Positions 1 through 11,800 of a stretch of 64,000 nt of DNA are shown piece after piece; position 1 is the first letter of the stretch; each line of letters opens with the position of its first letter. Source of the DNA: Paramecium tetraurelia (taxonomy: Eukaryota > Ciliophora > Oligohymenophorea > Peniculida > Parameciidae); the NCBI RefSeq assembly GCF_000165425.1, contig NW_001799566.1:248001-312000 (forward strand), in the 5' to 3' direction. The position numbers were made by a program, and so were the translations under genes. The notes under the pieces are model-generated. The model ran no database searches, had not been told where the DNA came from, and saw only the letters and a program-made list of their open reading frames with translations.

Positions 1-587
1 TTTGTTGTTTACTTTAAATTATCCATTAAATTTTCAGGAACACAATTATGAGTAACAATGGTATAAACTTTTTTTAATTATTTTTGCTATTTAATAATTA
101 GTTTGTATTTTATTGATACATATTTTTGCATTTTCTAATTAATTACTATAAAATCAAAATAAGATTTCTGATTATTTTAATGTATATTAAAAAACTAGTC
201 AAAAAACGTCAGCAGATATCTCTTTAAAATACATTAGGTATTTAGAATCACTTTATTCCTGCTTGATCAATATTTTATTAAATTTTTTAAATCTGAACTG
301 CTTTGATTCTACAATTTTCATCCATCTATACTTTATTTCTTACCCCTATTTTTTACAATAAACATATTTTAAGATTTAAAAGTTGATAAATTAATTTCTA
401 ATTAAAAAATTAATTCTATTTATTCACTTAAATATTAGTAAATATTGTCTATAATTTGAAAAGGAATCTTTAATATATTACGTTAATTCATTTATAGATG
501 CAAGGCTCCTTTCATTTAAGTAAATATATATTGACTTACTCAAAAAATTGAAAATATAAGAATTGCATATATAACTAAGATCTGGTT
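1..587. other. AT-rich stretch, no gene seen
   Basis: I read both strands and found no reading frame with protein-like composition or an exon pair joined by a short GT-AG intron. It may be intergenic, or it may hold the 5' part of the doubtful frame that follows. Confidence 0.4.
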
Positions 588-881
588 ATGTTTAAAACTT
601 AAGACTTCGCTGATTATAATATAAACTGAGACACATTTGAATTGGTTTAAGTTAAAAACGTAGCAGAAAAGTTGTAGGTTTGTAACAATACTTTCAATGA
701 TCATGCAATAATTTATTCTTAGAATTTACAAACAAATAGGAGCAAGAAAAAGTTAGCAGAGAATTCAAGCTACTTAGAATCAAAGAGAAACGATTAAGAA
801 CAAGCAAAGGTTAAAAAAGATCAAGAAAATGCCATTATTGAAAAATGGATAATAATTTTTAAGAAATAAATGGTTTCATGA
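588..881 (+). CDS. Doubtful small ORF, possibly the 3' part of a gene or a relic
   Basis: From an ATG at 588 the frame runs to a TGA ending at 881 (98 codons with the stop) but contains one internal TGA at 627-629. After it the translation is hydrophilic and Lys/Gln/Asn-rich (DTFELVQVKNVAEKLQ, then KVKKDQENAIIEKW), which looks coding. I do not recognise it. It converges on COMMD4 with a 53-nt gap, normal for this genome. It could be the last exon of a gene whose upstream exons I could not connect, a pseudogene, or chance: with only TGA as stop, long frames arise easily. Confidence 0.25.
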
Positions 882-934
882 TAAGGAAGGTGAAAATGAG
901 TTCAATATCATTATTAAATATTTGGTAAAATCAA

Positions 935-1591
935 TCACAATTGCATCATTAGTTTCTATGCTTTCTTAAAACTATTGAGCATATCTTCAAATTATTCAGG
1001 AAACATAACAAATTGGCAACATTCTTGTTTCCCATTGTCATGCTGGAACGTTATGTTTGTATCTATATATCTGTTCCCCTCGATTTATTTTTGAGGGACC
1101 ACACTCTCTGATACTATAAATTTACTAATTCCATAATGAAACTCTACAGCCTTTCCAACTTTGAGAATCATAATTATTAATACTTTTTATTATTTAGTTT
1201 TCATAGACCTATTGTAATTTGTCTTTGTATTATTTAAAGGTCTTGCTCAATTATTCACAGTTTTCTTTTGGCAGACCCAAATCAATTAGCTCTTTTATTA
1301 ATATCTATTCTGAAACATCATATTTGGCAGAGTTTTCAACGATAAATGATACGCAAGCAATAGTTGAATTGATTTCTTATTGATTAAAACCAGATCCTTC
1401 CAGCATCTTAAATATCTTAGCTGAAGTGTCTATACCTTCGACAATATTCTATAGAATATATTAGGTCACTAATTTCATCTTCACAGAAGCCTATCCTTAT
1501 ATTTTAATTCTAATACAATTTTTGTCAGAAGTGCTGATTCAGCCAAAAACCATTCTGGGCAATTGCTGTCTCCACAAAATAAAAATCTCAT
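935..1591 (-). CDS. COMMD4: COMM domain-containing protein 4
   Basis: About 201 residues, close to the ~199 of animal COMMD4. COMMD proteins pair up and form the Commander complex, which recycles membrane cargo from endosomes. The start MRFLFCGDSNCPEWFLAE aligns with the COMMD4 opening (RFCGDLDCPDWVLAE), followed by the helical N domain (FKMLEGSGFNQQEINSTIA, then ELIDLGLPKENCEQL). The COMM domain holds VEFHYGISKFIV and ends QFEDMLNSFKKAQKLMMQL. Two introns are needed: 1491-1516 (26 nt) and 1159-1183 (25 nt, ending AAG). Its ATG shares ATGA with the stop of the upstream small ORF. Confidence 0.9.
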
Positions 1592-1935
1592 AATTTTAAT
1601 ATTTATTCATTATTTAATATTCTATATTCCCTTTAGCTAAACACGATAATTGTAGAGGATTATAATACACAAATTCTATCACTTTTTGATAATTTTATAA
1701 ATATATCAGATGTGTTTGGCCTGATTTTTTTAAATGAATGAAGAAAAAAATGGAAATAACATATACTTAAGTATCCCAAATATTCTTTATCAATCATCAT
1801 CTTATCTCCTCTCTCAAAAACCTCAATATGAACATAGGTATCAAATTGTTGATTAAATAGTTGTAAATAATCAGTTTCTAATTTTGCAAATTTGGTTGCA
1901 TAGGATATATTATAAATAATAATACTCTAAGGCAT
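1588..1935 (-). CDS. Hypothetical protein (115 aa)
   Basis: An uninterrupted frame from ATG at 1935 to a TGA that overlaps the COMMD4 start codon. The first 55 residues look coding (QFDTYVHIEVFERGDKMMID, then KEYLGYL); the rest is Ile/Phe/Ser-rich and less convincing, and an intron may be hidden there. I do not recognise a family. The position directly upstream of COMMD4 on the same strand fits either a compact neighbour gene or a long COMMD4 leader. Confidence 0.35.
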
Positions 1936-2252
1936 AAAAATTAAATGAGAATACAAAATATCAATTTCTTATGCATTTATTTCAATTTATTAAATGTTGT
2001 GGCTTTGATTAAGTAAAAAGTTTAGTTAGTATAGATGTGTTAATATTTTCAATAAATTTTGATATAAGCATCAATAATATCTTGTACTTTGTTAGAATTA
2101 AAAAAAAATCTTCATTTTATTATATTAATGATTACAGAGTATCAAACTTAATAAAGAACTAATAATAATATATTGATCTTGTTCTTTATGTAAATAATGA
2201 TCAAAAAATAAATTACAAATTGAATAATTATTAATAAACAAAAAAGTTTATA
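1936..2252. other. Intergenic, AT-rich
   Basis: No reading frame of interest. It lies 3' of the SECIS element and presumably holds the end of the selenoprotein W transcript. Confidence 0.5.
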
Positions 2253-2322
2253 ATCAAAATCATATCATTATCAGAGATCAATTTTAATGTATTTGAATTA
2301 ATCTCTTCATTTTAATTTCGAT
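2253..2322 (-). promoter_or_regulatory. SECIS element of the first selenoprotein W gene
   Basis: On the minus strand the core reads ATGA (2310-2307), an 11-bp stem AGAGATTAATT / AATTGATCTCT (one G-U pair), a 12-nt apical loop CAAATACATTAA, then GA (2272-2271). This is the eukaryotic SECIS layout: UGA/GA non-Watson-Crick quartet, ~11-bp helix II, unpaired As in the loop. A lower helix pairs ATCGAAAT (2322-2315) with ATTTTGAT (2260-2253). It begins 46 nt past the stop codon and would direct Sec insertion at the internal TGA of the gene just upstream. Confidence 0.88.
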
Positions 2323-2356
2323 CATTCCTTTTTATTTATCATATTTATATTGGATT

Positions 2357-2674
2357 TCATTTTTCAACAAATGCAATCAACTTCTCTAAGGCTTTTTAAG
2401 CTGATTAGTTATTGAAAGGTCCATCGCCATTCAATTTAGAATGAACCAATAAAGAAGTTCCATCATTTTTGGTGACTGTTATTTCCATTTCACCTGTAAC
2501 TTTTTCACTTGGTTTACCAGAGGCTTGGACTTTTGGATATAATTATTTTATATAGGAAGCAGCTAGGTTATATTATGGTTTGTATCCTCATCCTCCACAA
2601 TAAGTGATGTGAACTTTGAAGGTTAGGTCTTTATTTGTTGGCAAGGCAGCAATGTTTTCTGGAATTTTCTACAT
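2357..2674 (-). CDS. Selenoprotein W-like protein, TGA read as selenocysteine
   Basis: 105 residues from ATG at 2674. SelW/Rdx proteins are small thioredoxin-fold redox proteins with a CxxU active site after the first beta strand. Here KVHITYCGG-U-GYKPQYNLA matches that signature: Cys26, then TGA at 2590-2588 as residue 29, then GYK. The rest fits SelW (KPSEKVTGEMEITVTKNDG, LLVHSKLNGDGPF, QKALEKLIAFVEK) and ends at TGA 2359-2357. Reading the internal TGA as a stop would discard a clearly homologous 76-residue tail. A SECIS follows at 2253-2322. No intron. The gap to the upstream MORN gene is 43 nt. A paralogue lies at 25494-25845. Confidence 0.9.
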
Positions 2675-2717
2675 TAAATTAATTATGATTAGGATAAAAA
2701 AATTTAGATTAAAAATC

Positions 2718-3716
2718 TCATTTTTTAATTTCTTTTATCAAAGTACCCATATTCCAAATTCCTTTTTTATACAGTTATCCATTTTTATAGATTTCGCCAT
2801 CTCCATTTTATCGACTTGATCTCCAATACCCAATGAAAACCTTTCCATCTGGATATGTCATTTATCCTTGGCCTTCGAATTCATCTTGTAAGAATTCTCC
2901 TTTGTACTCCTATCCAGTAGGCCAAATCATTGACCCTTGGCCTTCTTTGACTCCATCTCTCCATTCGCCGACATACTTCTTGCTATCATTCCAAAAGAAT
3001 GTCCCTTTATCTTAGATTAAAGGAATTACACATACTGTTAAAAGTGTCTCTAAGGAATTCTCCTTCATAATACGAGTTATCATTAAATATCATCTTGCCT
3101 TAGCCTTCTTTCGAGCCTCTCTTGAATTATCCTTGATAAGTGATGCCATTGGGCCATATTTCTTTGCCTTGACCTTGTTTTTCTCCATTATACCATTCGC
3201 CTTCATAATAAAAGGTAGAACTATACACACCGAACCCATTAAATAGATTGCTTTCAAATTCCCCTTCATAATAGTCTCCATCATGATATATCAATCTTCC
3301 AATGCCATAATATTGATCCTATTTAAAAAATCCTTCATAAAAACTTCCATCCAGATTCAAAACCTTGCCATAGCCATGTCTCATATCATCCAGCCAATCT
3401 CCAGAATACAGAGTCCCATTCTTTAATCTCTTAAGATGTATATAATTATTACATAACACCCCTTCTTATTTCCCATTAAGGCAGTCAAATCTTATGTTTT
3501 GAAATGAGGAGAGTCTTTAACAACAAGCTTTTTTAGCTTTTCCATAGTAGCCATGATTAATGGATTCAAAATAATAAATTACTCCTAAGTTTCATATACT
3601 CGAGGAGTGATAGCATTGATTAATTAATGAATACTCTCCTCAACACTCAAATGATCAGGCGTGTTATGGTTACTAAGATATGCGGGGGGATTTTAGTATG
3701 AGCAGCAATTACCCAT
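2718..3716 (-). CDS. MORN-repeat protein with acylation-type N terminus
   Basis: 316 residues. It begins MGNCCSYQ, a textbook N-myristoylation (Gly2) plus palmitoylation (Cys4, Cys5) signal, so it is probably membrane-anchored. After ~80 residues come about nine MORN repeats, each with a YxGxW/F core (TLYSGDWLDDMRHGYGK, YYEGEFESNLFNGFGVY, YVGEWRDGVKEGQGSM, EYKGEFLQDEFEGQGQ). MORN proteins bind phospholipid and organise cortical and membrane structures. Introns: 3430-3452 (23 nt) and 3011-3035 (25 nt), both ending AAG and both required to keep the repeats in frame. It ends KEIKK at TGA 2718. The exact partner or membrane is unknown. Confidence 0.88.
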
Positions 3717-3765
3717 TAAATATAATTATTTATTGACAGATATTTTTAATGTATATAATAATTTA

Positions 3766-4234
3766 TCAGGCAATGAGTATACATGCTCCACCAACAGCCT
3801 TAATTCTTCTTTCTGCAGTTTTGCTAAAGAATTTAGCCTTGACCACAACTGGTTGATTTGGCAATCTTCCCTTACCCAAGACCTTAAAATAACCTGCCTT
3901 AGTAACGTCAATCACTGCAGCCTTATCTTTAGATTTGGAATATTTTTCTCTGGTTTCATCTGTAACAAGTGACCACAATTTGTCAATGTTAACAACTGGC
4001 TTATGAAGTGTATTCTTTTTTAAATGGAAATGTCTCATTCCAGTCTATGATTTAACTAATCAGATGTACTTTTTGGAAATATCCTGGATGGTATTTATTG
4101 AAATTGATTCTATGATGTGTCAAACCTCCTGAAACACCTCTACCACTTGGATGTTTTCTATGCTTTCCAACTCTACCATAACCATGGCAAACATGTCCTC
4201 TCATTTTTCTGCATTTTCTTAATCTGCTGACCAT
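3766..4234 (-). CDS. RPL27A: 60S ribosomal protein L27a (uL15)
   Basis: 147 residues, as in other eukaryotes. Opening [20 protein letters not shown] then [20 protein letters not shown] and KYHPGYFQK is the conserved uL15 N terminus; after the 25-nt intron at 4045-4069 comes [32 protein letters not shown] and the C terminus [16 protein letters not shown]. Cytosolic large-subunit component. Arg and Lys use the AGA/AAG codons typical of a highly expressed ciliate gene. Its stop is 49 nt from the MORN gene start on the same strand. Confidence 0.97.
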
Positions 4235-4422
4235 TTTTTTTATATTTTAAAAAGATTTTAATATGTGATTATTATACAAACTCATTACCTAAACAAATTA
4301 TTTATATCTCTTCTAAAAACGTGTGCTTTTTTATCTTTGTACATTAACTAATTTCGAATGAAAAATAACAACAAAAAACCAAATACAAATTAATGATCAC
4401 AGTTCTAAATTGATTTAGTAAC
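4235..4422. other. Upstream region of RPL27A
   Basis: Gap of 188 nt between the seven-helix protein stop and the RPL27A start, very AT-rich. It must carry the RPL27A promoter; I see no recognisable motif. Confidence 0.45.
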
Positions 4423-5484
4423 TCAATTTGCTGATGTTTCATTTTGATTATAGATCAATGATGCTTCATTACTTACGCTCGAAGATTTATCATCTTCCAT
4501 GCTAATCTCTTTCTTTCTTTGCTAAACAATTAGTTAAAGTTCTTACATATGAAAAATAAAAGGTTACAAAATTAATTTGAACTAGAATATTCAATAAAAA
4601 CCTAAAACAAGGAGACAAGTTTTGGTATAGATGATCTTGAAAACTATAAAAATAAAATTGTGCATAGCATAATCCCAATAGTTAAACAGGAATCATAAAC
4701 AAAAATAATATTATTTAGGCTGGTTTCCATTTTAAATTTTCTAAAGCGTACTCTTCAAATAATTTTACAAAAATATTAATTGTCCAAAATAAAATTACAA
4801 AAATGAGCAATATTTAAATCTTTAGGGCTTTTATGGAATTCAAATTTTAGTGTAGTCTTATTTATAATTATAGTATTGAATTTCGCAAATTTTTATATTG
4901 GATTAATCCAAATACTAGCACAACCAGATTTATCATTAATTAAAATATCCACCATATCATCCATGGACCATCTACCAAATCTAAATTACAAATATATAGA
5001 ATAAGTTCATTATTATATTTAATGCCATAATGTCGAAATTTAGCAAAACAAGAACCAAAATTGCATAGAATTGTTAGAACAACAATAAGAATTAAGTATT
5101 TACTAAATTTCTTTTTTATTTAGCGTTGTTTTACAATTATTTCAGAGATTGCATGGCAAGATAAATAAGAGAATAAAGAACTAGCAAACCAAGCTCCATT
5201 ATTAGTGATTCCTTAAAATTTGCAATCTAATTGATATTTATATTGATTTTACATCCATCTGTCATGCAGTTTTACTAATTAGGATTACTTTCTTAATTGA
5301 TTTCCTCTTCCTTTTTTGAAAATTAACAATATTCAAGTGAATCAGCACTATCAATTTTTTCTGAGTAAAAGAAAGGTCCAATAGTTTATGGAACAAAAAA
5401 AATGAGCAAAACTATCACTTAGAAGAAATATAATCTATAAGCTTGATTAATAAGCATACTTTTATATTAAGTATTTGCTACCAT
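4423..5484 (-). CDS. Seven-helix membrane protein of unknown function
   Basis: 334 residues with seven evident hydrophobic segments: FFQVIVLLIFFVPQTIGPFF, LGLLVLYSLIYLAMQ, YLILIVVLTILCNFGSCFA, MIWWIFQLMINLVVLVFGLI, ILLIFVILFWTINIFVKLF, a sixth around FLFMIPVQLLGLCYAQFYFY, and FLLNILVQINFVTFYFSY. Between helices 1 and 2 is a polar loop with Cys residues (EYCQF, NCMTDGC) that may be disulphide-bonded outside the cell. The tail is acidic and Ser-rich (MEDDKSSSVSNEASL). The topology suggests a receptor-like protein but I see no motif of a known GPCR class. Introns of 25 nt near the 3' end (~4509-4533) and 32 nt (~5110). Start MVANTQYKS follows an in-frame TGA by 21 nt. Confidence 0.75.
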
Positions 5485-5852
5485 TTCCAACTATGTAAAA
5501 TAGGATAATCAATAATAAAGAGATTATGCTTGTTACGTTGCATATAAAAATAGTCAATAGGAATCCATTATGATTGTAATCATAAAACATTTCTTGAATT
5601 AGTTCTGTTAATATAAAGATTAAAAATTTACATAGTTTAATAATACATCAGATAATTAATTGGGAAAAATTGATGATATCATAAATATAATAAGCCTTTA
5701 ATTTATTCTTGGAGTTATTCATCAAATAACAACATTTCTAAATCTCAGACTGTCAAATTATAATATGATTAAAACATAGCCAAAATAGATACTTTTAATA
5801 TCTCTTAATTATTATTCCTAATCATAATTAGTTAATTCAAATATTTATAAAA
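5485..5852. other. Intergenic, nothing recognised
   Basis: 368 nt between two minus-strand genes; no coding signature on either strand. Confidence 0.45.
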
Positions 5853-8800
5853 TCAAATATTTTGGTACTCTTCAGTTCGAAAATATTACGCTTTTTGTTT
5901 GATTATCTACTTTAAATAATAAGATATACATCTGATCGAAGAGGATTAAATGATTAAGCTTATGAAGGTGATTTATTTGAATATTAGGATTCTTTAACTG
6001 CTGAACTGTAATTAGAGACATCAGATCTGTGTTAAACAGTGTTCACTATTGACTTAATTTTTTTAGAGTCCTCAAAATTAAAACCTGAAACCAATCCTGT
6101 TGCATTATTCGCAACATCTCCTGTCCTTTGTACTTCAAAGGTTTTTGAAACAAAATATGCATTGCTTGCATTATTTGAGCTTAATCTTTTTTGGGTTTTA
6201 GAGAGTTCATTCCTTAACATATTAATTTCTGATTCGTATTCTGTTGCCTAATCATTAATATATATATAATACTCTTTCAATTAATTTATCGTGTTTAAGT
6301 TAAATTTAATCCTTGAGCATCATTTACCTTTCAATTTCTGCATTCAAACCTTCAATTCTAGTCTCTAATTCAACAAGTTTTTAATTACTAAATAGATACA
6401 CAAATAATTTACTTTTATGTTTCTCTTATGATAATCTATTGTTTGCTTTATTGCTCTAAAATCGATTCATGCTCCATTCTTAATTGTCTGATTGTTGTTG
6501 ATAATTCTTGAACCATCTCATGCAATTATTCAATTTCAAGTTCTTTTTCTTATAACTAATTTAGTAAATCTCTAACTTTTGTTTCATTCTTCTTCTCATT
6601 TTCTAAATTTCTGATATGCGTTTATGATTGCTAAATGACTTCAATTTTCCTTTTAATTTCTAATTCTAATCGATTTAATTTTTCAAAATCTATAGATTAA
6701 TATCTATCTTAATAGTCCTGATTTTCACGATTTAATTATCTTATTTTTAGTTCAAGTTCATTATTTTTTGATTTATATTATGTTAATTCATTTTAACATT
6801 AAGGATACATCTTATTAACTCTATCTAATTCAGCTTTTATTGTATCTCTACTTTACTCTGTTGATTTTAATTACATTTTTATAGACTCAAATTCTCCAGA
6901 AGTAGTGCTAACTTCAGTTGACAATGCAATAAATTTCCTCTTCCATTATTCATTCTCTTCATTTTTACATCTCATTGATCTATAATTTTTTGATTTTCTT
7001 TCTGCAATAGTTCAATTTATTATTTGTATTCTTTAATTTCCCTATTTTTAGAGTTCTCCAAATATTGCAACTCTGATTTACATTACTCTATTACTAAGTT
7101 TAAATAATTGTTATCTCCTTCTTAAATTAGCTTTCTTGAATACTTATTCTTTCTTCATATTATTTCTTTTAAGTTTATATTTCTAATTTAAGCCTCTCTA
7201 TTAGTTTCTCATTTTATAACTACTCCTCCTTGTAATAATTCAATTTTCTTTCATATTCTGAATATCTTTCTCTTTCTTGTCTAAATTCCTCATTTCTTCT
7301 TTCCAACAACTTAATTTATTCGATAAATTCCTATTCCCTTCTTTCATATTAAAATTAAATTTATTTTGATTTTTGCCCTTCCTCTATTTTTATCTATATT
7401 GAAGTTAATTATTCTTAATATTCCTAATTAGACTTTTAAGTAGTCCTAAGTTATATCCTTAAGTTTTTTATTTCTTATTCCAACTCAAAGCTAGAGTTCT
7501 AATATTCTTTTAATTATTTTTCATAGATTTACACTTCATTTTACAATTAAAGCAGCTATCTTTCTAAATTTTAGATCTTAAATAAATCCTCTTACTTACT
7601 GACTTATACTGTTTCTTTTATTATTTGAACCTCTTGCTTTTATTTCTAAATAACAGTAAGATTATCTCTTAATGTAGATAATTGCTATTCCAATTACCTA
7701 ATACGATATTAATCCGCCTCTGAAGGCACTTCAATTGTCACGGTTTCTTTAATTACTTCTTATTTCTTTTAATTTAAGGAAAAGTAATCTTATTATAATG
7801 AACTAATTTATTATTCTAATTATCTAATTCTAATTCGATCAGATTCAACAGGGACTTCTACTACTTCCCTGACAATCTCAGCTTTTCTAGATTATAAAAC
7901 CTAATATTCACTTCTTATTTACGAAAGCTACATTTCTAATTATTGAATTTTGAATTTATCAGCCTAAGACGGTACTTCAATTGTATAAGTTTCTTTGATT
8001 ACTTCTTATTTAGTCTTATTTAATGCAATATAATCTTATTGTAATTTATTTAAGTCTTGTTCTAATTCAATGATTCTTCTTTTATCAGACTCCTTTGGAA
8101 CTTCAACCCTTTCTGTAATCACTTCTCGTATAGTCTCTTACTTCTTTTTAGATATTATTTATAACTCCATGGTCAAATTACTTAATTAGGATTCTAATTA
8201 TGCAATTCTTTATTTATCTGCAGGAGAAGAAACCTCAACCCTTTCAGTAATTACTTCTTTTATCACTTCCTACTTTTTCTTACTCACAATCTCATAATTA
8301 TTTTGTAAATTTAAATACTCCATCTTCATTTATTGCAATGACTACTCCAATTATTAAATTCTGTATTTATCTGCTTATGAAGACACCTCTACTGTTACAG
8401 TTTCCCTTATGACTTCTTATTTCTTCAAATTCAATTAATTATAATCTCTTTATAATTACGAAAACTGATCCTACAATTATCTTATTCTAATTTTATCTGA
8501 TTCCACAGGCACTTCCACTCTCTCTGTAATTATTTCCCTAATTACTTCCTGCTTCTATTATTAAATTATTAGTAATTCTGACTTTAATTACTAAACCTAT
8601 GATTCTAATTATTAGATTCTAAATTTGTCTGCCTATGAAGACACTTCTACAGTTACTGTTTCCTTAATAATTTATTGTTTCTTTTAATTAAGTTAGTAAT
8701 AGTCCTGAGTTAATCTTTGTAATTCCTATTCCAATTATTAAATTCTTAACTTATCTTTTTATGATGGGACTTCAACTGTTTCTGTTATGGTTTCTCTTAT

Positions 8801-11800
8801 TACTTCTTATTTTTATTGTTGTATTATTGATATATTTTACTTTAATTGAACCACTAATGACTCCAGCTATTATATTCTTAATTGATCTGATTATTAAGGA
8901 ACTTCTACTGTTATAGTTTCCTTTATTATCTCTTGCTTTTTTTAATTCAATAGATAATACTCTTGTTATATTTTTTATAATTAACTTTCCAATTATTAAA
9001 TTTTGATTCTATCAGATTCTAAAGGTACTTCAACTCTCTCTGTTATGTATTCAGTGATTATTTCTTATTTTTTTTAGGAAACTATTTGCAATTCTTTCTT
9101 AATTTACAATAACTAAGATTCTAAAAGTTAAATTCTTGATTTATCAGCTTAAGAGGGAACTTCAACAGTAATGGTTTCTTTGATAATTTCTTATTTTTTC
9201 AATTCTAAGTATTAATAGTCCTTTTGTAGACGCTAAAGCTGGGTTTATAATTATTAGATCTTTAATTTATCAGATTCTGAAGGGACCTCAACTCTTTCAG
9301 TAATTATTTCTCTTATAACTTCCTATTTACTTTTAGAGACGAATTCCAATTATGTCTTTAATTTGACTATCTCAGATTCTAATTATTAGATTATTTATCT
9401 ATCAGCTTAGGATGGTACTTCAACAGTGATTTGCTGTGTTATAACTTCTTATTTTCTTTAATTTAATAAATAGATCTCTTATCTTAAATTATTTACTTAT
9501 ATTTCCAATTATTAAATTCTAATTTTATCTGCTTCTACAGGAACTTCAACAGTTTGAGTTATAAATTCTCGAATAATTTCTTATTTTTTTGCTGATGATT
9601 GTTTAACCTAATGTTCTAGTTCTTAGATTCTCAACTTATCACTTTCTGATTATTACACTTCTCTTATAGTTTCTACAACAACTTAATTCTTTCGTCTATC
9701 TAATTCATAGTATTTAGTTTTCCACAATTATAATTCCTCCTCTAAATTAGCGATCAATTTAATATCTTCTTGACTTCTGACTTAAACTGTTTCCCTAATA
9801 GTTTCTCTAATAACTTCCTATTTAGATGCTGACACTTATTGAGATTGTAATTTTAATAGAGATACTTGTTATTCCAATTCTTATATTTTTAATTTTTCTT
9901 ATTTTGAAGGAGTTTCAATTATTTATTTAACTATCTCAGGTTTCCTTTTGAGAAGTACATCATTAGAGGCCTTTAATTCTGTAATTTTCTATTTATCTAG
10001 TTCCCACTCACTTTTTAATAAATTAAATTCGTTTCTTTTATCTAATAATTATTTTTCTAAATCTCGGCACTTCGATTTCAAAGTCTCAATATCCAATTCT
10101 AATTACCTAACCTTTCTAGATTGATCTTGATTCTATTTGATATTCTCTATAGTTACAGAGTAAGTTGAGATTTACTCCTTATAGGTTTCTTCTCTGATTT
10201 GTAGAACACGGACTTCTTCTTATAATTCAATTAATTGTAACTCTAATTATTGAATTCTATGTTTATCTTATTCGGTCTAAGTGAGAATATAGGTGTGAGA
10301 TTCATATTAGGTCTTAACATCAATCAACAATTATCTAGCTTCTTGATGTTGCAATTATTCATGATAGAATTTCTCTTTCCATAGTTTGACTTAGACTTCC
10401 ATCTCATTATACAATTATTCAATTTATCTGAATTCTCTTCTTAACTTTTCAATTTCCTTTTAATGATTTTCAGCTTCGTATTAATATTAAGTATACGATT
10501 AAATCTCAATTCGTTTTTCTTATTGTTACACAATCATTTATTCTTATAATTGTTTAATTTCAACCTTATAATTGTTGATTTATTAATTCAATTAATTAAC
10601 TTACGTTTTATATCTATCCAATTCTACAGTACTTTTACTTTATTTTTCTAATTAAGTGATACTCAATCTATATCCATTATTTTATTCTTAAATTGATTTG
10701 AATTCAGTGACTAATATGTCCAATTCCTCCTTTACACGTTCATTTTCTATTCTTAAATGATTGTTCTGATCTTCTAATTATTTGATTCTTAACCTGTGAG
10801 TCTCACTATCCTTGGTTTTAATTTCTAATTATATATATTTTTATTTCCAATTTTCTAATTCATTCTATATTGTATGAACTTGCCAACTATCCCTTTGTAT
10901 TCTTTCATTTTATTGAAGTTCTATTTGTTTTTTGGTCTCATTGACTCTAATTTCCATTTAGATGATTCTCCTCTCACTTTCTTCTTTTTGTAATTCAAAC
11001 ACTTGACATTTCTCCTGCCATTGTTTACATTAAGTTTAATAGAAATTGACCTCTTATCTTAGTTGATCAATCTCATATTACATGTTACCTTTCGACTCTG
11101 CCATAGCTGACTCCAATTTAAATTGATTCTAGTTATGTGCCTCTATTAATATTTGAATATCATTATCCATCTCTTTAATTTTGTCCTTTAAGGTTTAAAT
11201 TGTTCTCTCGTAAAATTCCTTATCTGATGTTCTTACTTAAGCCTCAGATTAATGCCTGGCTAATTCCTACATCAGTCTAGTAATTTCACTTTAGGTAGTA
11301 GAATTCCTCTATTCCTTAACAGATCTGATCTCTAATTCCAAGGTAGACGCCCTATTTTTATAAGTCTATATATCTTGTTCATATTTGCTTTTTATCCTCA
11401 AATACTCTTCTACTTGCTTTCTCTGCTCTGTTAACAAGGCATTGAGTTGAGTAATCTCTAAAATGATTAGAACTGATATGGAATACCCTATTAAGATTTG
11501 ATCTATTGTTGAGTCATTGAAGAAATGTCTTATTTGTATCTGGCAACTAGACTAGATGATTCAGCATCTGAAGAATTTCTCATTAACAATTAAGAGCGCA
11601 ATTTTGCCAATTCTTACTGAGCTGCTTCCAGTTCAGCTTGGTTAATCATGTACTTCTGCTTTAGATTATAATTTTCTCCTGACATTTGCTTTAATTATTA
11701 ATTGTCCTTGTCCAATTGTTCGATCACTTCTTTCAATTTTCTATTGTCCTGCAGCAGTTCCTCATAACGTCTATGAATAGGATGAGTTATTTACTTGTCT

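Noticed and set aside
627-629. TGA at codon 14 of the first ORF as a third selenoprotein
   Set aside because: No CxxU-like context and no SECIS-like hairpin after 881.
896-1111. 73-codon plus-strand frame starting MSSISLLNIW
   Set aside because: It is antisense to the last exon of COMMD4, which has clear homology; chance frame.
4465-5000. Minus-strand continuation in another frame reading KYLILIVVLTILCN earlier than the chosen intron
   Set aside because: Only the 32-nt intron model keeps all seven helices in one frame; the alternative hits TGA.
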